Positions 1 to 9,944 are shown, numbered from the stretch's first letter. The stretch is 64,000 bases of DNA from Pelotomaculum terephthalicicum JT (GCF_022410535.1 NZ_JAKNBL010000004.1:62001-126000); one strand, 5' to 3'. A program made the numbers and translations. Notes: generated from the letters alone by a model not told the origin.

Positions 1-2681
1 GCCGCCGTTGTTTTGCATGCTATATATATGCCCTGCTCTTCCTTCACCTGATTGAACATTTTGTCGTCAAAAATGTTCACCGGCTCATTCAATTGAATGA
101 CTTCATTAGCCTGAATGTGCGTGTCAAGCAATTTTTTAATCTTGGGCTCATAATCCCGGTAGTCGATAGTCTCAGCGTAACGGAGCTTTACGGCTGCTTT
201 AAGATTTTGAAACCGCTTCAAGTCAGCCTTGTACCGGCGCAGTTTCGCCTCATCGGTATTCATAATGAAAGACTCGGCAGACAAGGCGATCCCCAATGTT
301 TTGCCGTACTCCGCCAGCCGCTGGTAGAAATCCTCTCTGACGGCAGCATCGGCAAGGAGAACCTCGTAATCTTCCTCATCATAACTGTTTTTGACTTCCT
401 TGAAAAGATCCCAGAGATCGGAGTATCGTTGAGGAAGCTTCTCCACCTCCGCGTTAACCGAGGTCAGGGTGCCGGCCAAATCATTCTCGTCGAATTCTTC
501 AAGCGCGCCATACATGGTGAGGGCTTTATCCAGTTCGCCCAGGATACTCGCATAGTCCACGATGTAACCAAACTCTTTGCCTTCATAAAGGCGGTTCACT
601 CTGGCTATGGCCTGCAGCAGTGCGTGTTCGCGTAAAATGCGGCATAAGTAAATAACCGCGTTGCGCGGAGCGTCAAATCCGGTTAACAACTTGTCGACCA
701 CTATCAGGATTTCCGGCTCCGTCCCATGCTTGAATTGATTGATAATTTGCTTGGTGTATTCCTCTTCGCTGCCGTAGCGTTTCATCATCTTCTGCCAGAA
801 CTTGACCACCTCGTCCGCCGGCTCGTCGTCTGTCTCCTCATAGCCTTCACGGGTATCCGGCGGGGAAATGACCACATCGGACGACACAAAACCAATTTCA
901 TTAAGATACTGGTGATACCTCAACGCGGCAGCCTTATTCGGCCCGACCAGTTGGGCCTTAAATCCCGTTCCCTGCCAGTTAGAACGGAAGTGTTCACTAA
1001 TGTCAAAAGCACGCATGTAAACGACCTGATCCGCCTTGTTCAGCATCTCGGCCCGGGCATATTTCTTTTTCAGATCCGCCTTCTGCTCTTTGGTCAGCCC
1101 TTGCGTATGCCGGTCAAACCATAGGTCAATAGCGGCTTTGTTCTGTTCCATCTCCACATGACGGCCTTCATATAATAAAGGAACAACCGCCCCGTCCTGC
1201 ACCGCCTGGTTTATGGAATAGTGCGGTTCGACTAAACCGCCGAATTTCGCGAAGTTGTTCTTTTCCTTCTTCATCAAAGGCGTGCCCGTAAAGCCTAGGT
1301 AACAGGCATTCGGAAACATCTGACGCATGCGTGCCGAGAATGAGCCGAAGTTGGTACGGTGACTTTCGTCAATCAGCATAAAAATGTCGGCAGACTCGTC
1401 CTGATACTTTTTGATATTCATAGCTTTGTCGAACTTGTGAATCAAGGTCGTGATAATACCCGCTTTGCGTTCCGAAACCAAATCCAGCAGATTCCTTCCC
1501 GATGTTGCCCGATGCGGCTCAAGGCCGCAGGCGGCAAAGGTGTTCCCCAACTGTTTATCCAAGTCGTCACGGTCAGTCACCAACACGATTCGCGGGTTGG
1601 CGATATCCGGATCCAGGGCAAGATTTCTCGTCAGCATTACCATGGTCAACGATTTGCCGGAGCCCTGAGTATGCCATATTATTCCGCCTTTGCGCCTGCC
1701 CTGGCCGTCCGGCTGCTTGACACGTTCCAGGGTGGACTTAATGACGAAAAATTGCTGATAACGGGCAATCTTTTTGATTCCGCCGTCAAAAACAGTAAAT
1801 TTGAAGGCCAGCTCCAACAGGCGCTCCGGTCGGCATAAGCTGTAGAGCGCCTTGTCCTGCTCCGTAACCAGACGTTCGCCTTCAGCCTCCAGGGAATCGA
1901 AGAATGGGCGCGCAACAGCGAATTCGCCGCTAAAAAGCTGCCTTTTTCGCTTGTCTGAAAGGGCGGAATTGACCACTCCAACAACGTCCGCCTCTTTATC
2001 GCGCTGCTCTTTCCACACGCTCCAGAATTTAGCAGGTGTTCCGGCAGTGGCGTATTGCGCGGCATTTTTATTGATCCCCATTACCAGCTGCGTGTAGATA
2101 AATAACTTGGGGATGTATTCGTCGCTCTGATTACGGACGGACTGGGAGACGGCCTGTTCAATTTCGATATTGGGCGATTTACACTCAATTACGGCAAGTG
2201 GAATACCATTGACAAAGAGAACGATATCCGGCCGCACAGTTTCCGTGCTGCGGGAACGCTCCGCTCTGAACTCCGCAGTTGCGTGAAACTTGTTGTTCTC
2301 CCAGTTGCGCCAGTCGACGTACTTCAAATTAAAGCTTTTTGAATCACCTTCAATAGTCTGTTCCAGAGCCGTGCCCAAGGTGATCAGATCGTATATTGCC
2401 TCATTAGTCTTCAGCAGGCCGTCATATTTGACGTTCTTTAATTTCTGGATGGCCGATTGAATGTTCTCCTCGCTGAATAGATATTTGCGCCCTTTGTAGC
2501 TGATACGGTTGATCCGCTTGAGTTGGTCACGCAGAACGCCCTCCAGCAGCACATTGCCGTATCTGCCCTGGCGCTCTTTCAAAGCCTGTGCGGGGGTTAG
2601 ATATTCAAACCCCAGATTCATCAAAAACTGAAGCGCCGGGATCTGGGAAAGGTATTTTTCATTATTTTGAAATCCGTTCAC
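1..2681 (-). CDS. hsdR: Type I restriction enzyme R subunit HsdR, C-terminus cut by window edge
   Basis: Motor and nuclease subunit of a type I restriction-modification complex: it translocates DNA with ATP and cleaves unmethylated DNA. I translated the reverse strand and it is open from a GTG start at 2681 (RBS GGAGGTGA, seven bases upstream) to the window edge, about 893 codons. The N-terminus has the PD-(D/E)xK nuclease pattern (RPDIVLFVNG then IECKSP near residues 153-170). The SF2 helicase part has Walker A TQGSGKS near residue 340, a DESH Walker B near 436, and later LTGFDAP and IARVNR helicase motifs. It follows hsdM and hsdS on the same strand with a 117-base gap and belongs to the same locus. 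The missing end is only the C-terminal part. The many plus-strand reading frames over it are shadows. Confidence 0.95.
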   Translation of the reverse strand, partial: MNGFQNNEKYLSQIPALQFLMNLGFEYLTPAQALKERQGRYGNVLLEGVLRDQLKRINRISYKGRKYLFSEENIQSAIQKLKNVKYDGLLKTNEAIYDLITLGTALEQTIEGDSKSFNLKYVDWRNWENNKFHATAEFRAERSRSTETVRPDIVLFVNGIPLAVIECKSPNIEIEQAVSQSVRNQSDEYIPKLFIYTQLVMGINKNAAQYATAGTPAKFWSVWKEQRDKEADVVGVVNSALSDKRKRQLFSGEFAVARPFFDSLEAEGERLVTEQDKALYSLCRPERLLELAFKFTVFDGGIKKIARYQQFFVIKSTLERVKQPDGQGRRKGGIIWHTQGSGKSLTMVMLTRNLALDPDIANPRIVLVTDRDDLDKQLGNTFAACGLEPHRATSGRNLLDLVSERKAGIITTLIHKFDKAMNIKKYQDESADIFMLIDESHRTNFGSFSARMRQMFPNACYLGFTGTPLMKKEKNNFAKFGGLVEPHYSINQAVQDGAVVPLLYEGRHVEMEQNKAAIDLWFDRHTQGLTKEQKADLKKKYARAEMLNKADQVVYMRAFDISEHFRSNWQGTGFKAQLVGPNKAAALRYHQYLNEIGFVSSDVVISPPDTREGYEETDDEPADEVVKFWQKMMKRYGSEEEYTKQIINQFKHGTEPEILIVVDKLLTGFDAPRNAVIYLCRILREHALLQAIARVNRLYEGKEFGYIVDYASILGELDKALTMYGALEEFDENDLAGTLTSVNAEVEKLPQRYSDLWDLFKEVKNSYDEEDYEVLLADAAVREDFYQRLAEYGKTLGIALSAESFIMNTDEAKLRRYKADLKRFQNLKAAVKLRYAETIDYRDYEPKIKKLLDTHIQANEVIQLNEPVNIFDDKMFNQVKEEQGIYIACKTTA

Positions 2682-2798
2682 TTGCTCACCTCCGCAAATC
2701 AGGATCTTATATCCCGACAGCCTGTCCTCTAAATGCGGAATACGCCGCGAATACTACCGCTATCGATACTCAATATTACTAAACTAAAGTATCACCGC

Positions 2799-3989
2799 TC
2801 ATGATTCGATACCTTCACCGGTTTTTACCCGCCACTGACCGGTCAACAGTTTCTGCATCAAGCCGCGTTTCTGCTTGCGGTAGGAGTCCGCCAGTTTTTT
2901 TAGAATATTGATTTCCTGCTGTGCAGTGTTTAAGACATCCGCTATTTTCTGCTGCTGTTCAAGGGGAGGGATAGAAAAAGGGATAGCTCCAAAGTCAGTA
3001 AAGCTGACAGTTTCTCGTACGCTGCCCTGGGCGCTTTTACGTATGCGTTCTTTGGCTTCATGGGAAGATAACCAGTGCAGGAAAAAGTCAGAGTTGACTA
3101 TTTTTTCATTGAGTTTGAACACAACATACATCGGACTGAGCACTCCTCGCTCCCAACTGTCCAGACGGGCAATTGATCCGACATTGATTCGGGATGGGTT
3201 GTAGGCAAACTGTCCATTTAAAACCATTTTGTAATTACTCAAATCGCTACTGGCAACTCGACGCTCAAACTGTTCTTCAGGGAGTACAAATCCGCTGTGG
3301 TTGGTGACGCTAAGTACGAGGTTACATGATCCGTCACGATTACGCTTCGATATCTCTGATGTGAAATCTCGTATTTGGCCACGTTTATTAATATAACTGA
3401 AAATAAGATTATTTAACAACCAACTGTACCGCTTTTCCTTTACCTCAATAAGCCGCTCAGTCTTTACAATTGCAATATCAAAGCAAGATAATATCTCGGC
3501 AATTTCAATTTGTACTTCTTTTTCAAATAGAGGAATACTTAGAGATTTAACGTCTTCCTGATTAATACTTGCCTGCGCGACGGCTGGCTTTGCTACTATT
3601 CTGAAATAGTTTCGTGCTCTTGGAGTTTGTAGAAAGTGTGCCACATATTCAGGTATTACAGAAGATTCTGGCGGTATCCTAAGTCGCATCATGTTTGATT
3701 CATAAACGATTGGCTTACATACATTTCTAATCAAGCAACTTTTACCCAAATGGGTAAGACTATTAACTCTATTAATTAATATATCATTCTCTTTCAAAGA
3801 AAATCTTTCCACTTCACTATCATCTATATCAACTCTCAATAAATTCTTCGTATTTATCCGGCCTTCATTATCATAATCGTTGATTCTTATTATAAATATT
3901 CCCGTACCATACTTTTCTAATGGGGCATAAAGACCATTCTGAAAGCCATCTAAAATCAAATTACCGAGTTTTTGTAAATGGACTGTCAT
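2799..3989 (-). CDS. hsdS: Type I restriction enzyme specificity subunit HsdS
   Basis: DNA-recognition subunit that sets the bipartite target of the HsdRMS complex. At 396 residues it has the usual family length, with two divergent target-recognition halves, each closed by a conserved helix: IPLFEKEVQIEIAEILSCFD near the middle and IPPLEQQQKIADVLNTAQQE near the end. The start ATG overlaps the hsdM stop (ATGA-type coupling), so the two are translated together. The first half is richer in A+T than hsdM, which is usual for recognition domains that exchange by recombination. The sequence bound cannot be read from this protein alone. Confidence 0.95.
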   Translation of the reverse strand: MTVHLQKLGNLILDGFQNGLYAPLEKYGTGIFIIRINDYDNEGRINTKNLLRVDIDDSEVERFSLKENDILINRVNSLTHLGKSCLIRNVCKPIVYESNMMRLRIPPESSVIPEYVAHFLQTPRARNYFRIVAKPAVAQASINQEDVKSLSIPLFEKEVQIEIAEILSCFDIAIVKTERLIEVKEKRYSWLLNNLIFSYINKRGQIRDFTSEISKRNRDGSCNLVLSVTNHSGFVLPEEQFERRVASSDLSNYKMVLNGQFAYNPSRINVGSIARLDSWERGVLSPMYVVFKLNEKIVNSDFFLHWLSSHEAKERIRKSAQGSVRETVSFTDFGAIPFSIPPLEQQQKIADVLNTAQQEINILKKLADSYRKQKRGLMQKLLTGQWRVKTGEGIES

Positions 3990-5500
3990 ACTCTTATCCC
4001 CTTAATTATTTTAGTCATCTTGGCCCGCACACCAGCTAATTCATGTTCCAACTGTTCAATCTCTCGTTGCACGGCATCAATGTCAATTTCCTCTTCTTCC
4101 TCAAAAGTGTCAACATAGCGGGGAATATTGAGGTTGAAATCGTTCTCTTTTATTTCCTCAAAGGTAGCCACGTAAGCATATTTATCCACATTCTCCCGTG
4201 TTTTATAGACATCCACGATCTTTTGGATATGTTCATCCGAGAGGGTGTTCTGGTTTTTACCCGGCAGGTAATCTTGGCTGGCGTCAATAAAAAGCACATC
4301 TTTACGGTTTTCATTTATCCCGCCTTTTTCCCGGCTGCGGTCAAAAATCAGAATAGCCACTGGTATACTGGTGGTCGGGAAAAGATTCCCCGGCAGTCCG
4401 ACAACGGCGTCCAGCAGATTTTCTTCAATCATGCTCCGCCGGATACGGCCTTCGGCAGCCCCGCGGAAGAGAACGCCGTGCGGCACTACCACAGCCACGC
4501 GGCCTTCATTCTTCAGCGCCGCCTCCACCATGTGGCTGATAAAGGCCCAGTCTCCTTTGCTCTTGGGCGGCACCCCGCGCCAGAAACGATTGAAACGGTC
4601 GTTTTCCGCTTCGTCGGCGCCCCATTTGTCCAGCGAGAACGGCGGGTTGGCGATTACAATGTTGAATTTCATCAGCCGGTCATTTTCCACCAGCGCCGGG
4701 CCGGTGAGCGTATTGCACCACTCGATGCGGGCGCCGTCCGCCCCATGCAGGAACATGTTCATTCGGGCCAGCGCCCAGGTGCTTCCGTTCACCTCCATGC
4801 CGAAGAGAGCGAAGTTTCGATCATTCACTTCACGGGCCGCTTCAATTAAAAGGCCGCCGGAACCGCAGGCGGGGTCGCAAATGCGGTCTCCGGGTTTGGG
4901 ACCGGCCAGCTTGGCCACCAAATCCGACACTTTATGAGGAGTATAAAACTCGCCGGCCTTTTTGCCGGAATCAGACGCAAAGCGTTCAATTAAGTAGATA
5001 TACGTATTGCCGATGACATCCTCGGAAACCCGGCTGGGCCTCATATCAAGCTGCGGCTTGTGGAAATCCTCCAGCAGCATCTTGAGGCGGCGGTTGCGGT
5101 CCTTCGTTTTGCCGAGGTTTGCCTCGCTGTTGAAGTCGATATTGCGAAACACGCCTTCAAGCTTAGCCTTATTGGCCTCTTCAACCGCATCAAGAGCCTC
5201 GTTAATCAACTCGCCGATATTGGCCTCGTTGCGCTGTTCATAGAGGTCATAGAAGCTTGCGCCTTTCGGCAAAACAAAGCGCTCACGCTCCAGCTTTCTA
5301 CGGATACGAATGTCATCATCGCCATACTGCTTGCGATACTCTTCGTAATGATCTTTCCATATATCCGAGATATATTTCAAAAACAGCGTTACCAGTATGT
5401 AATCCTTGTACTGCGCGGGATCGACAACGCCACGGAAAGTGTCGCAGGCCGCCCACGCGGCGTTGTTAATGTCCTTCTGATCGATTTTAACGGCTTCCAT
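3986..5500 (-). CDS. hsdM: Type I restriction enzyme methyltransferase subunit HsdM
   Basis: N6-adenine DNA methyltransferase subunit that uses S-adenosylmethionine to mark the host sites chosen by HsdS. The catalytic motifs are intact: FYTPHKVSDLV, the SAM-binding DPACGSGG near residue 208 and NPPFS near residue 284. The C-terminal tail is an acidic then coiled-coil segment (EEEEEIDIDAVQREIEQLE), typical for docking HsdS. I chose the ATG at 5500, which follows AAAGGAG at good spacing, rather than the longer reading frame from 5557; this gives 504 residues. First gene of the hsdM-hsdS-hsdR order on the minus strand. Confidence 0.95.
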   Translation of the reverse strand: MEAVKIDQKDINNAAWAACDTFRGVVDPAQYKDYILVTLFLKYISDIWKDHYEEYRKQYGDDDIRIRRKLERERFVLPKGASFYDLYEQRNEANIGELINEALDAVEEANKAKLEGVFRNIDFNSEANLGKTKDRNRRLKMLLEDFHKPQLDMRPSRVSEDVIGNTYIYLIERFASDSGKKAGEFYTPHKVSDLVAKLAGPKPGDRICDPACGSGGLLIEAAREVNDRNFALFGMEVNGSTWALARMNMFLHGADGARIEWCNTLTGPALVENDRLMKFNIVIANPPFSLDKWGADEAENDRFNRFWRGVPPKSKGDWAFISHMVEAALKNEGRVAVVVPHGVLFRGAAEGRIRRSMIEENLLDAVVGLPGNLFPTTSIPVAILIFDRSREKGGINENRKDVLFIDASQDYLPGKNQNTLSDEHIQKIVDVYKTRENVDKYAYVATFEEIKENDFNLNIPRYVDTFEEEEEIDIDAVQREIEQLEHELAGVRAKMTKIIKGIRV

Positions 5501-5528
5501 CTGCTTCAGTCTCCTTTTGCCAGTCTCA

Positions 5529-5921
5529 TTAATGTCGATGAAATATAACAAAATCACTCTTTACCCGAATTCGGAGAAGAGGCGCTGCAACAACCGCCTT
5601 CCCAGGATCATCGGTTAGTATGGCGGACGATGTTACTTGCCCGAGAAAACGAAAAAAAAGATCACCGGGTTTAACCAGATGATGGTCCTTGAGCTTTTCC
5701 ATTTCAACGCGCAGCAAGCCAGTGCAATCCACACGGTTTTCAACTGTCAGATCTTTCATCTGGATCACAGCAAAGGCTCTGTACCCACCGCCTCCATCCG
5801 AGGCCTGAATGAATAGCCCATTTGGATTGATACTAACGACTTTAATTTCGTTTTCAAATTCCCACCCACAAAAGTTTGCTGTAATATTCTTACGGACCAA
5901 TATAATCCAAAGCCGCCTCAT
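5529..5921 (-). CDS. Orphan HsdS-like target-recognition domain protein
   Basis: A 130-residue protein just upstream of hsdM on the same strand. Its second half, with KPGDLFFRFLGQ followed by DDPGKAVVAAPLLRIRVKS, resembles the beta-rich core of an HsdS target-recognition domain (in these families a GD.LFR.RG string precedes a proline-rich L-R-I segment). It has one such unit and lacks the long central helices, so it is about a third of an HsdS. It may be a degenerate second specificity subunit, a half-S subunit, or a remnant of S-gene shuffling. The Shine-Dalgarno sequence is weak (GGAA, far from the ATG). Family assignment is by pattern only. Confidence 0.55.
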   Translation of the reverse strand: MRRLWIILVRKNITANFCGWEFENEIKVVSINPNGLFIQASDGGGGYRAFAVIQMKDLTVENRVDCTGLLRVEMEKLKDHHLVKPGDLFFRFLGQVTSSAILTDDPGKAVVAAPLLRIRVKSDFVIFHRH

Positions 5922-6342
5922 TGTAAATTATTTATTTCCGCTGTAATTATATTACTATTTTTTGTTGATGAAGATAGGGCAGTAATAGATTCCCCAAAAT
6001 TAACAATGGTATCATTTTATTTAACCGCTGGACTTTTACCTAATCATTATTAACGCAAAAAGTACGTAATCTAACCTGGGTTGGGATTTGCATTATAGAA
6101 AAATAATGGTACAGCAAAAACTTCCCACTATTAGCTCTTCCGTAATCGTGAACTTTCAATTATTAGCCTAATCCAATGTAGTTGTACTTCCCTGGCTAAA
6201 TTGTATAATATGCTTTTGATATCTTACCAAAACATATTATTAGGTATAGCAAACGACCTTTCCCTTGCTGTTGGGTTGGTAGAAAATATTACTGTTATAA
6301 ATAGTACTCCATATGGTATTTAATTGTCCAATAATATCTAAC
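5922..6342. other. A+T-rich intergenic region, no gene seen
   Basis: About 420 bases of A+T-rich sequence between the restriction locus and the TIR gene. I see no convincing reading frame, RNA gene or strong terminator. It marks the point where base composition drops and the defence genes begin. Confidence 0.5.
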
Positions 6343-7221
6343 CTATTTTTCACTTAATATATCTATACGCTCTTTAATACCTCTTGCTATTGTTTTCGCA
6401 TCATATATTCTACCATCTATATATCCATCATAGCTTTTTATTCCATCAACCTGTCCGTCATCCATCTTAATTAACATAATACGTTTATCTTCTCGCTTAT
6501 TAAGAATTTCTTTTATTGCCCGAAACTCAATTCCACACCAGTCCTTCAGTTGATATTTTTCCCCTATAAATAAAACGAGAAGTTTTGACCTTTTCCCATA
6601 AATATCTTGTAATAATAAATCTAAATTTGGCCGTGCCAATTGAGCCAAATAGTTATTATCATAAAAATATGAATTAGGTCCGATTATAGCTTCAATTTCA
6701 GCTACTATTGATTCTACAAAAATTCTAACTTCACCTGGAAAAGATAGGGCAACATCAAAATAGTGTTTTGTTATATCCACAGCTTTGGTATCCATTTGCA
6801 CCCAATATGGTAGTTTTATTTCCCTCGATAAAAGCTCCTTGGCAAGATTAACATTCTTTATGGCCCAATGTGTCCTATTCATCTCCCATGACCCAATATC
6901 GAGTTCAAAAGCCATTTCTTTTAATTCTTTGAACGATATAAACTTTTCCAGTTTGATTAATTCATATTCAATCTTAACTTTATCTTTTTTCTTAACAATA
7001 TCTCTAATCAAACCAAACTTAGGGTCTTGTGCACAATAGTCTTCATAAGCAAAGATGCATGGAAATCGTTTTATTTCGCGAATATTTATTTCAGTTAATT
7101 CACTATATTTTTCTTTTACTTCTTGATCTGTGTATTCTCTAACACATCGACTAATGTCCAAAATGAGTGGCTCTCCATTTAGTGCTTCACTATCACCGTA
7201 AACAATAAGGCTATAATACAT
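6343..7221 (-). CDS. TIR-domain protein, probable NADase-type defence effector
   Basis: A 292-residue protein whose C-terminal half (about residues 155-290) is a bacterial TIR domain: DVALSFPGEVR, YFYDNN, LLVLFIGEKY, DWCGIEFRA and a MDDG...GYIDGR ending. The glutamate in WCGIE (residue 232) is at the usual catalytic position of NAD-cleaving TIR domains. The first 150 residues are a separate, mostly helical region (SFKELKEMAFELDIGSWE) that I cannot name; it may sense the trigger or partner. Start ATG has GAAGGAG ten bases upstream. It lies between a restriction locus and an abortive-infection-like gene, which supports an antiphage role. No ThsA-like partner is visible, so it is not a recognisable Thoeris locus. 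Confidence 0.8.
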   Translation of the reverse strand: MYYSLIVYGDSEALNGEPLILDISRCVREYTDQEVKEKYSELTEINIREIKRFPCIFAYEDYCAQDPKFGLIRDIVKKKDKVKIEYELIKLEKFISFKELKEMAFELDIGSWEMNRTHWAIKNVNLAKELLSREIKLPYWVQMDTKAVDITKHYFDVALSFPGEVRIFVESIVAEIEAIIGPNSYFYDNNYLAQLARPNLDLLLQDIYGKRSKLLVLFIGEKYQLKDWCGIEFRAIKEILNKREDKRIMLIKMDDGQVDGIKSYDGYIDGRIYDAKTIARGIKERIDILSEK

Positions 7222-7468
7222 AAACCATACGCTCCTTCACTAAAATAAATAATTCAAAATATAAGAATAGTAAACAATCAGTATGTTTTATTCATTAAAT
7301 TCTTCTTTCAAATTCACTCTTATCACCATTTTTGTTTAAATAATAAATAGTATTCTTATGACTTTTAGCCATTTGGTTGCTTTGAACTTTCCTTCATATT
7401 CATTGTCTATAAAATGGTTTCTCAATAACAACGAAATATTTTAAACTTACCCCACTAGTTAGCCTAAC

Positions 7469-8467
7469 TCATAACTTTTTTCTTGTCTTGCGCTCTTGAT
7501 ACGTATCCCACATGAAATGTACTGCTGTCACCGATGCTCCAACTGCTAAATTAGCATACCTTGGTGGCAGTGGCTGGAAGTTTTTATTCTTACCGTGACC
7601 ATCACCATAGAGATTTCTGAGTTCCGACATTCCCTGAGAGATATTAGCCAAGTTACCTAATATTCTGCCGGCTATATCTTTACCTTTGACGCCGTCTGGA
7701 ACTTTTTTAGGACTTAAATCAATACTTTCACAGGCAACTTTCATTAGTTGAATTAAGTCAAGTTCGGTTGAATACATAATGCCTTTCTCATCTAAGATTG
7801 TTTTACAGCATATTTCAAGTAGCTCTTTTGCTTTACCGATTGCTGAATGGGGTGCCGTTTCAATTAATCTATACATTAAATCTACTTGTGTATCCACATA
7901 TTCTGAATTAAAGTTGATTTTAATTTCAGACATTTGCCTTTCTACAACTTTTAGAGAAGACTTTATAATTTTCCAGTCATAGACACTTCGTCCAGAGATA
8001 TAGGATTTCACATATAGTTCGTATCCATCGAATTTTAAAAGCTCGTTAAATTTCTCAAGATAGTGTTTCCAAGGCTGCTTTTCATCCCTAACAGCCGGAT
8101 GAAACATTTCACACAAAAAATTCAATAACGTTTTATCTTCACCATTTTCCAAATTAAAAGGTTTATAATCTAAAAACCAAAAAGGGTCTTGCCAATCATC
8201 GTTATTTACAGTATGCTGCCAAATATCTCCTTCAGCGTTCTTAAATCTTCTATCTGTTGATGGTGTTTTTTTTAAATCAAAAACTCTATCTAAAAATTTA
8301 AGCTCGTCCAATTTCCCGCAAAAAGTCATTCGAATATGTACTGATTGTTCATCAATATATTCACGTTCATAAGTAGAATCGTATCTAACTACTTCTTCAA
8401 TGATATCAAATCCATTCTTAATGCAATCAAAAATTTCCATTCTTGTTACATCCGTAATATTCTTCAT
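7469..8467 (-). CDS. Abi_C/HEPN-type abortive infection protein
   Basis: A 332-residue protein matching the abortive-infection C-terminal (Abi_C) pattern: APHSAIGKAKELLEICCKT, then a C-terminal region with ELRNLYGDGHGK. The latter fits the HEPN ribonuclease motif R-polar-x5-H (Arg-Asn ... His), so a translation-blocking RNase activity is plausible. The N-terminal 150 residues with many aromatic and acidic residues would be the regulatory part. Start ATG follows AAGGATGA. Same strand and similar A+T-rich composition as its TIR neighbour. Family membership is inferred from motifs; which Abi group it belongs to is unsure. Confidence 0.7.
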   Translation of the reverse strand: MKNITDVTRMEIFDCIKNGFDIIEEVVRYDSTYEREYIDEQSVHIRMTFCGKLDELKFLDRVFDLKKTPSTDRRFKNAEGDIWQHTVNNDDWQDPFWFLDYKPFNLENGEDKTLLNFLCEMFHPAVRDEKQPWKHYLEKFNELLKFDGYELYVKSYISGRSVYDWKIIKSSLKVVERQMSEIKINFNSEYVDTQVDLMYRLIETAPHSAIGKAKELLEICCKTILDEKGIMYSTELDLIQLMKVACESIDLSPKKVPDGVKGKDIAGRILGNLANISQGMSELRNLYGDGHGKNKNFQPLPPRYANLAVGASVTAVHFMWDTYQERKTRKKL

Positions 8468-8513
8468 AAATCTTCATCCTTATCTATCTTGATAAAATTA
8501 GATACAGACAATA

Positions 8514-9485
8514 CTAATCTATTAGCATACCATATTTGTTATTAAGTTTAAGGAACATCTTTAATTCAGGATTAATTGTATTAATATATTTATCTATAAA
8601 CTCATGGATAAACGGAGCTATCCAATATTGACTATCTTCGGGAGGCTCTACATCCATATCAAGATGATCTACATAGTCAGTAGATCCAATAAAAGTCGAA
8701 TCTATTAATATTAGAAATACAACGAAAACAGAAGTAATGAACTCAAGCCTTGAAGTTATTTCTTTAAAGCAATTTTTGACATCCGGAGAATTAATAGTGA
8801 TCAGATTATGTCGAGTGTATGTTCTTCCATTATTATGAGTATAATCATTTAATTTCTGCCGAATCTTTTCCCAATTCTTTTCCAGGTTATAATTCACAAT
8901 AATCTCATTTATTGAAGCATTGGTCTTAAGATATGTCATATAGTTTTCGAAGGATAAGTTTCGTTTTTGTGACCATGTAAGGTTATTTACATTGTCATCA
9001 AACCAAGCATCAACACATCTATCATTACAATTTTTTGCATTGCCACTTACCGCTATATTAATTGTTAATTCTATAATCGTTATCCACTTGTCTATATCTA
9101 TGCCATCTCCAACGGCTTCTCTAATTTGTTCTTCGGATAAATACTGACGGTTATTTAAAACCCCCAAAATAAATAAAAACAGTATTAAGTCATCTCTGTA
9201 TTTTCTTGTTAATGCATTTGCATCACTAAAGTTGCCATAAATACAACATGATTTTATACTAACTAGTGTTCTAATAGCTGAATCAATTAACTCTGTCTGA
9301 AGAATGTGCATCTTTGTTCCGGATATGCAAGTTATTATCTTTCCATTTTCGAAAATCAAAGTTGAAAGAGAATCAAGAAAATCCATTAATTTTTCAATTT
9401 TAAACTTAAAATTTTTATAATATTGAGATTCACTTATCAAATCCCTGTTTTGTTCCAAGTCAGATAATATATGTACATCATCCAT
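8514..9485 (-). CDS. Hypothetical protein in the defence cluster
   Basis: A 323-residue, helix-rich protein I do not recognise. I chose the ATG at 9485, which follows AAAGGAGAGG at good spacing; a longer frame from a TTG at 9545 has no such site. It contains two hydrophobic helices (DDLILFLFILGVLNN near residue 95 and FITSVFVVFLILIDS near residue 250) and an H-N-N-G-R-T-Y-T-R-H segment near residue 220. It is co-directional with the TIR and Abi genes and shares their low G+C, so it may belong to the same acquired unit. No function is claimed. Confidence 0.6.
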   Translation of the reverse strand: MDDVHILSDLEQNRDLISESQYYKNFKFKIEKLMDFLDSLSTLIFENGKIITCISGTKMHILQTELIDSAIRTLVSIKSCCIYGNFSDANALTRKYRDDLILFLFILGVLNNRQYLSEEQIREAVGDGIDIDKWITIIELTINIAVSGNAKNCNDRCVDAWFDDNVNNLTWSQKRNLSFENYMTYLKTNASINEIIVNYNLEKNWEKIRQKLNDYTHNNGRTYTRHNLITINSPDVKNCFKEITSRLEFITSVFVVFLILIDSTFIGSTDYVDHLDMDVEPPEDSQYWIAPFIHEFIDKYINTINPELKMFLKLNNKYGMLID

Positions 9486-9572
9486 TTTCGCCCTCTCCTT
9501 TGGGTATAAAGGCTTTACTATTGTTATATCAAGGAGGATTTCCAACTTCCCATTATAGACATCATCAACATT

Positions 9573-9905
9573 AGAATATCCCTAAAAAACTCCCATAACA
9601 ATAAGCATGCCATCTCGGCTTAGCCACCAGTACCCAGCCCATTGCGAACATTTGCTGATGATCTCCGGAAAGAGTGCTACCTATCCTGAAAATAATAATT
9701 TTCATCTTTCTGATGGTGCCGCTTCAGCGGCATGTATGTCTAACTCAATAAGATAAAAATTCTTGCTGCGTTAAAATAATCGTCCGGCGGTTTTTCTTTA
9801 AGCTTTCAAGAATTTCCGGGGTATTGGCGCGGAATTCAGTTGCCGGCTGAATATCATTGGAAAGACCTTTAAAAGATCTGCAACAATCTTTAAAAGGTCT
9901 TACCG
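9573..9905 (-). pseudogene. Decayed copy of the Phd antitoxin start and its operator
   Basis: This stretch repeats, in degenerate form, the sequence at about 11830-12250. The minus strand from about 9870 to 9763 reads like the first 30 residues of the antitoxin at 11842-12171 (DIQPATEFRAN..EILESLKKN RRTIILTQ). The palindrome-like operator (AAGACCTTTAAAAGAT ... ATCTTTAAAAGGTCTT at 9862-9901) matches the one upstream of the intact gene. The outer end (GAATATCCCTAAA) matches the sequence just past the PIN fragment. The middle of the antitoxin is lost. It is a duplication remnant, not an expressed gene. Confidence 0.7.
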
Positions 9906-9944
9906 TCAGGAAACCGGGCGGATGAATGTAGCTTTTAGGCGCTC

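Noticed and set aside
93-1838. Plus-strand reading frames of 130-180 codons
   Set aside because: They lie antisense to the continuous hsdR frame, which has all helicase and nuclease motifs.
4043-5548. Long plus-strand frames opposite hsdM
   Set aside because: hsdM on the minus strand has intact methyltransferase motifs; the plus frames match no family.
6343-7221. A Thoeris system
   Set aside because: Only a TIR protein is present; no ThsA-like SIR2/SLOG partner gene is seen.
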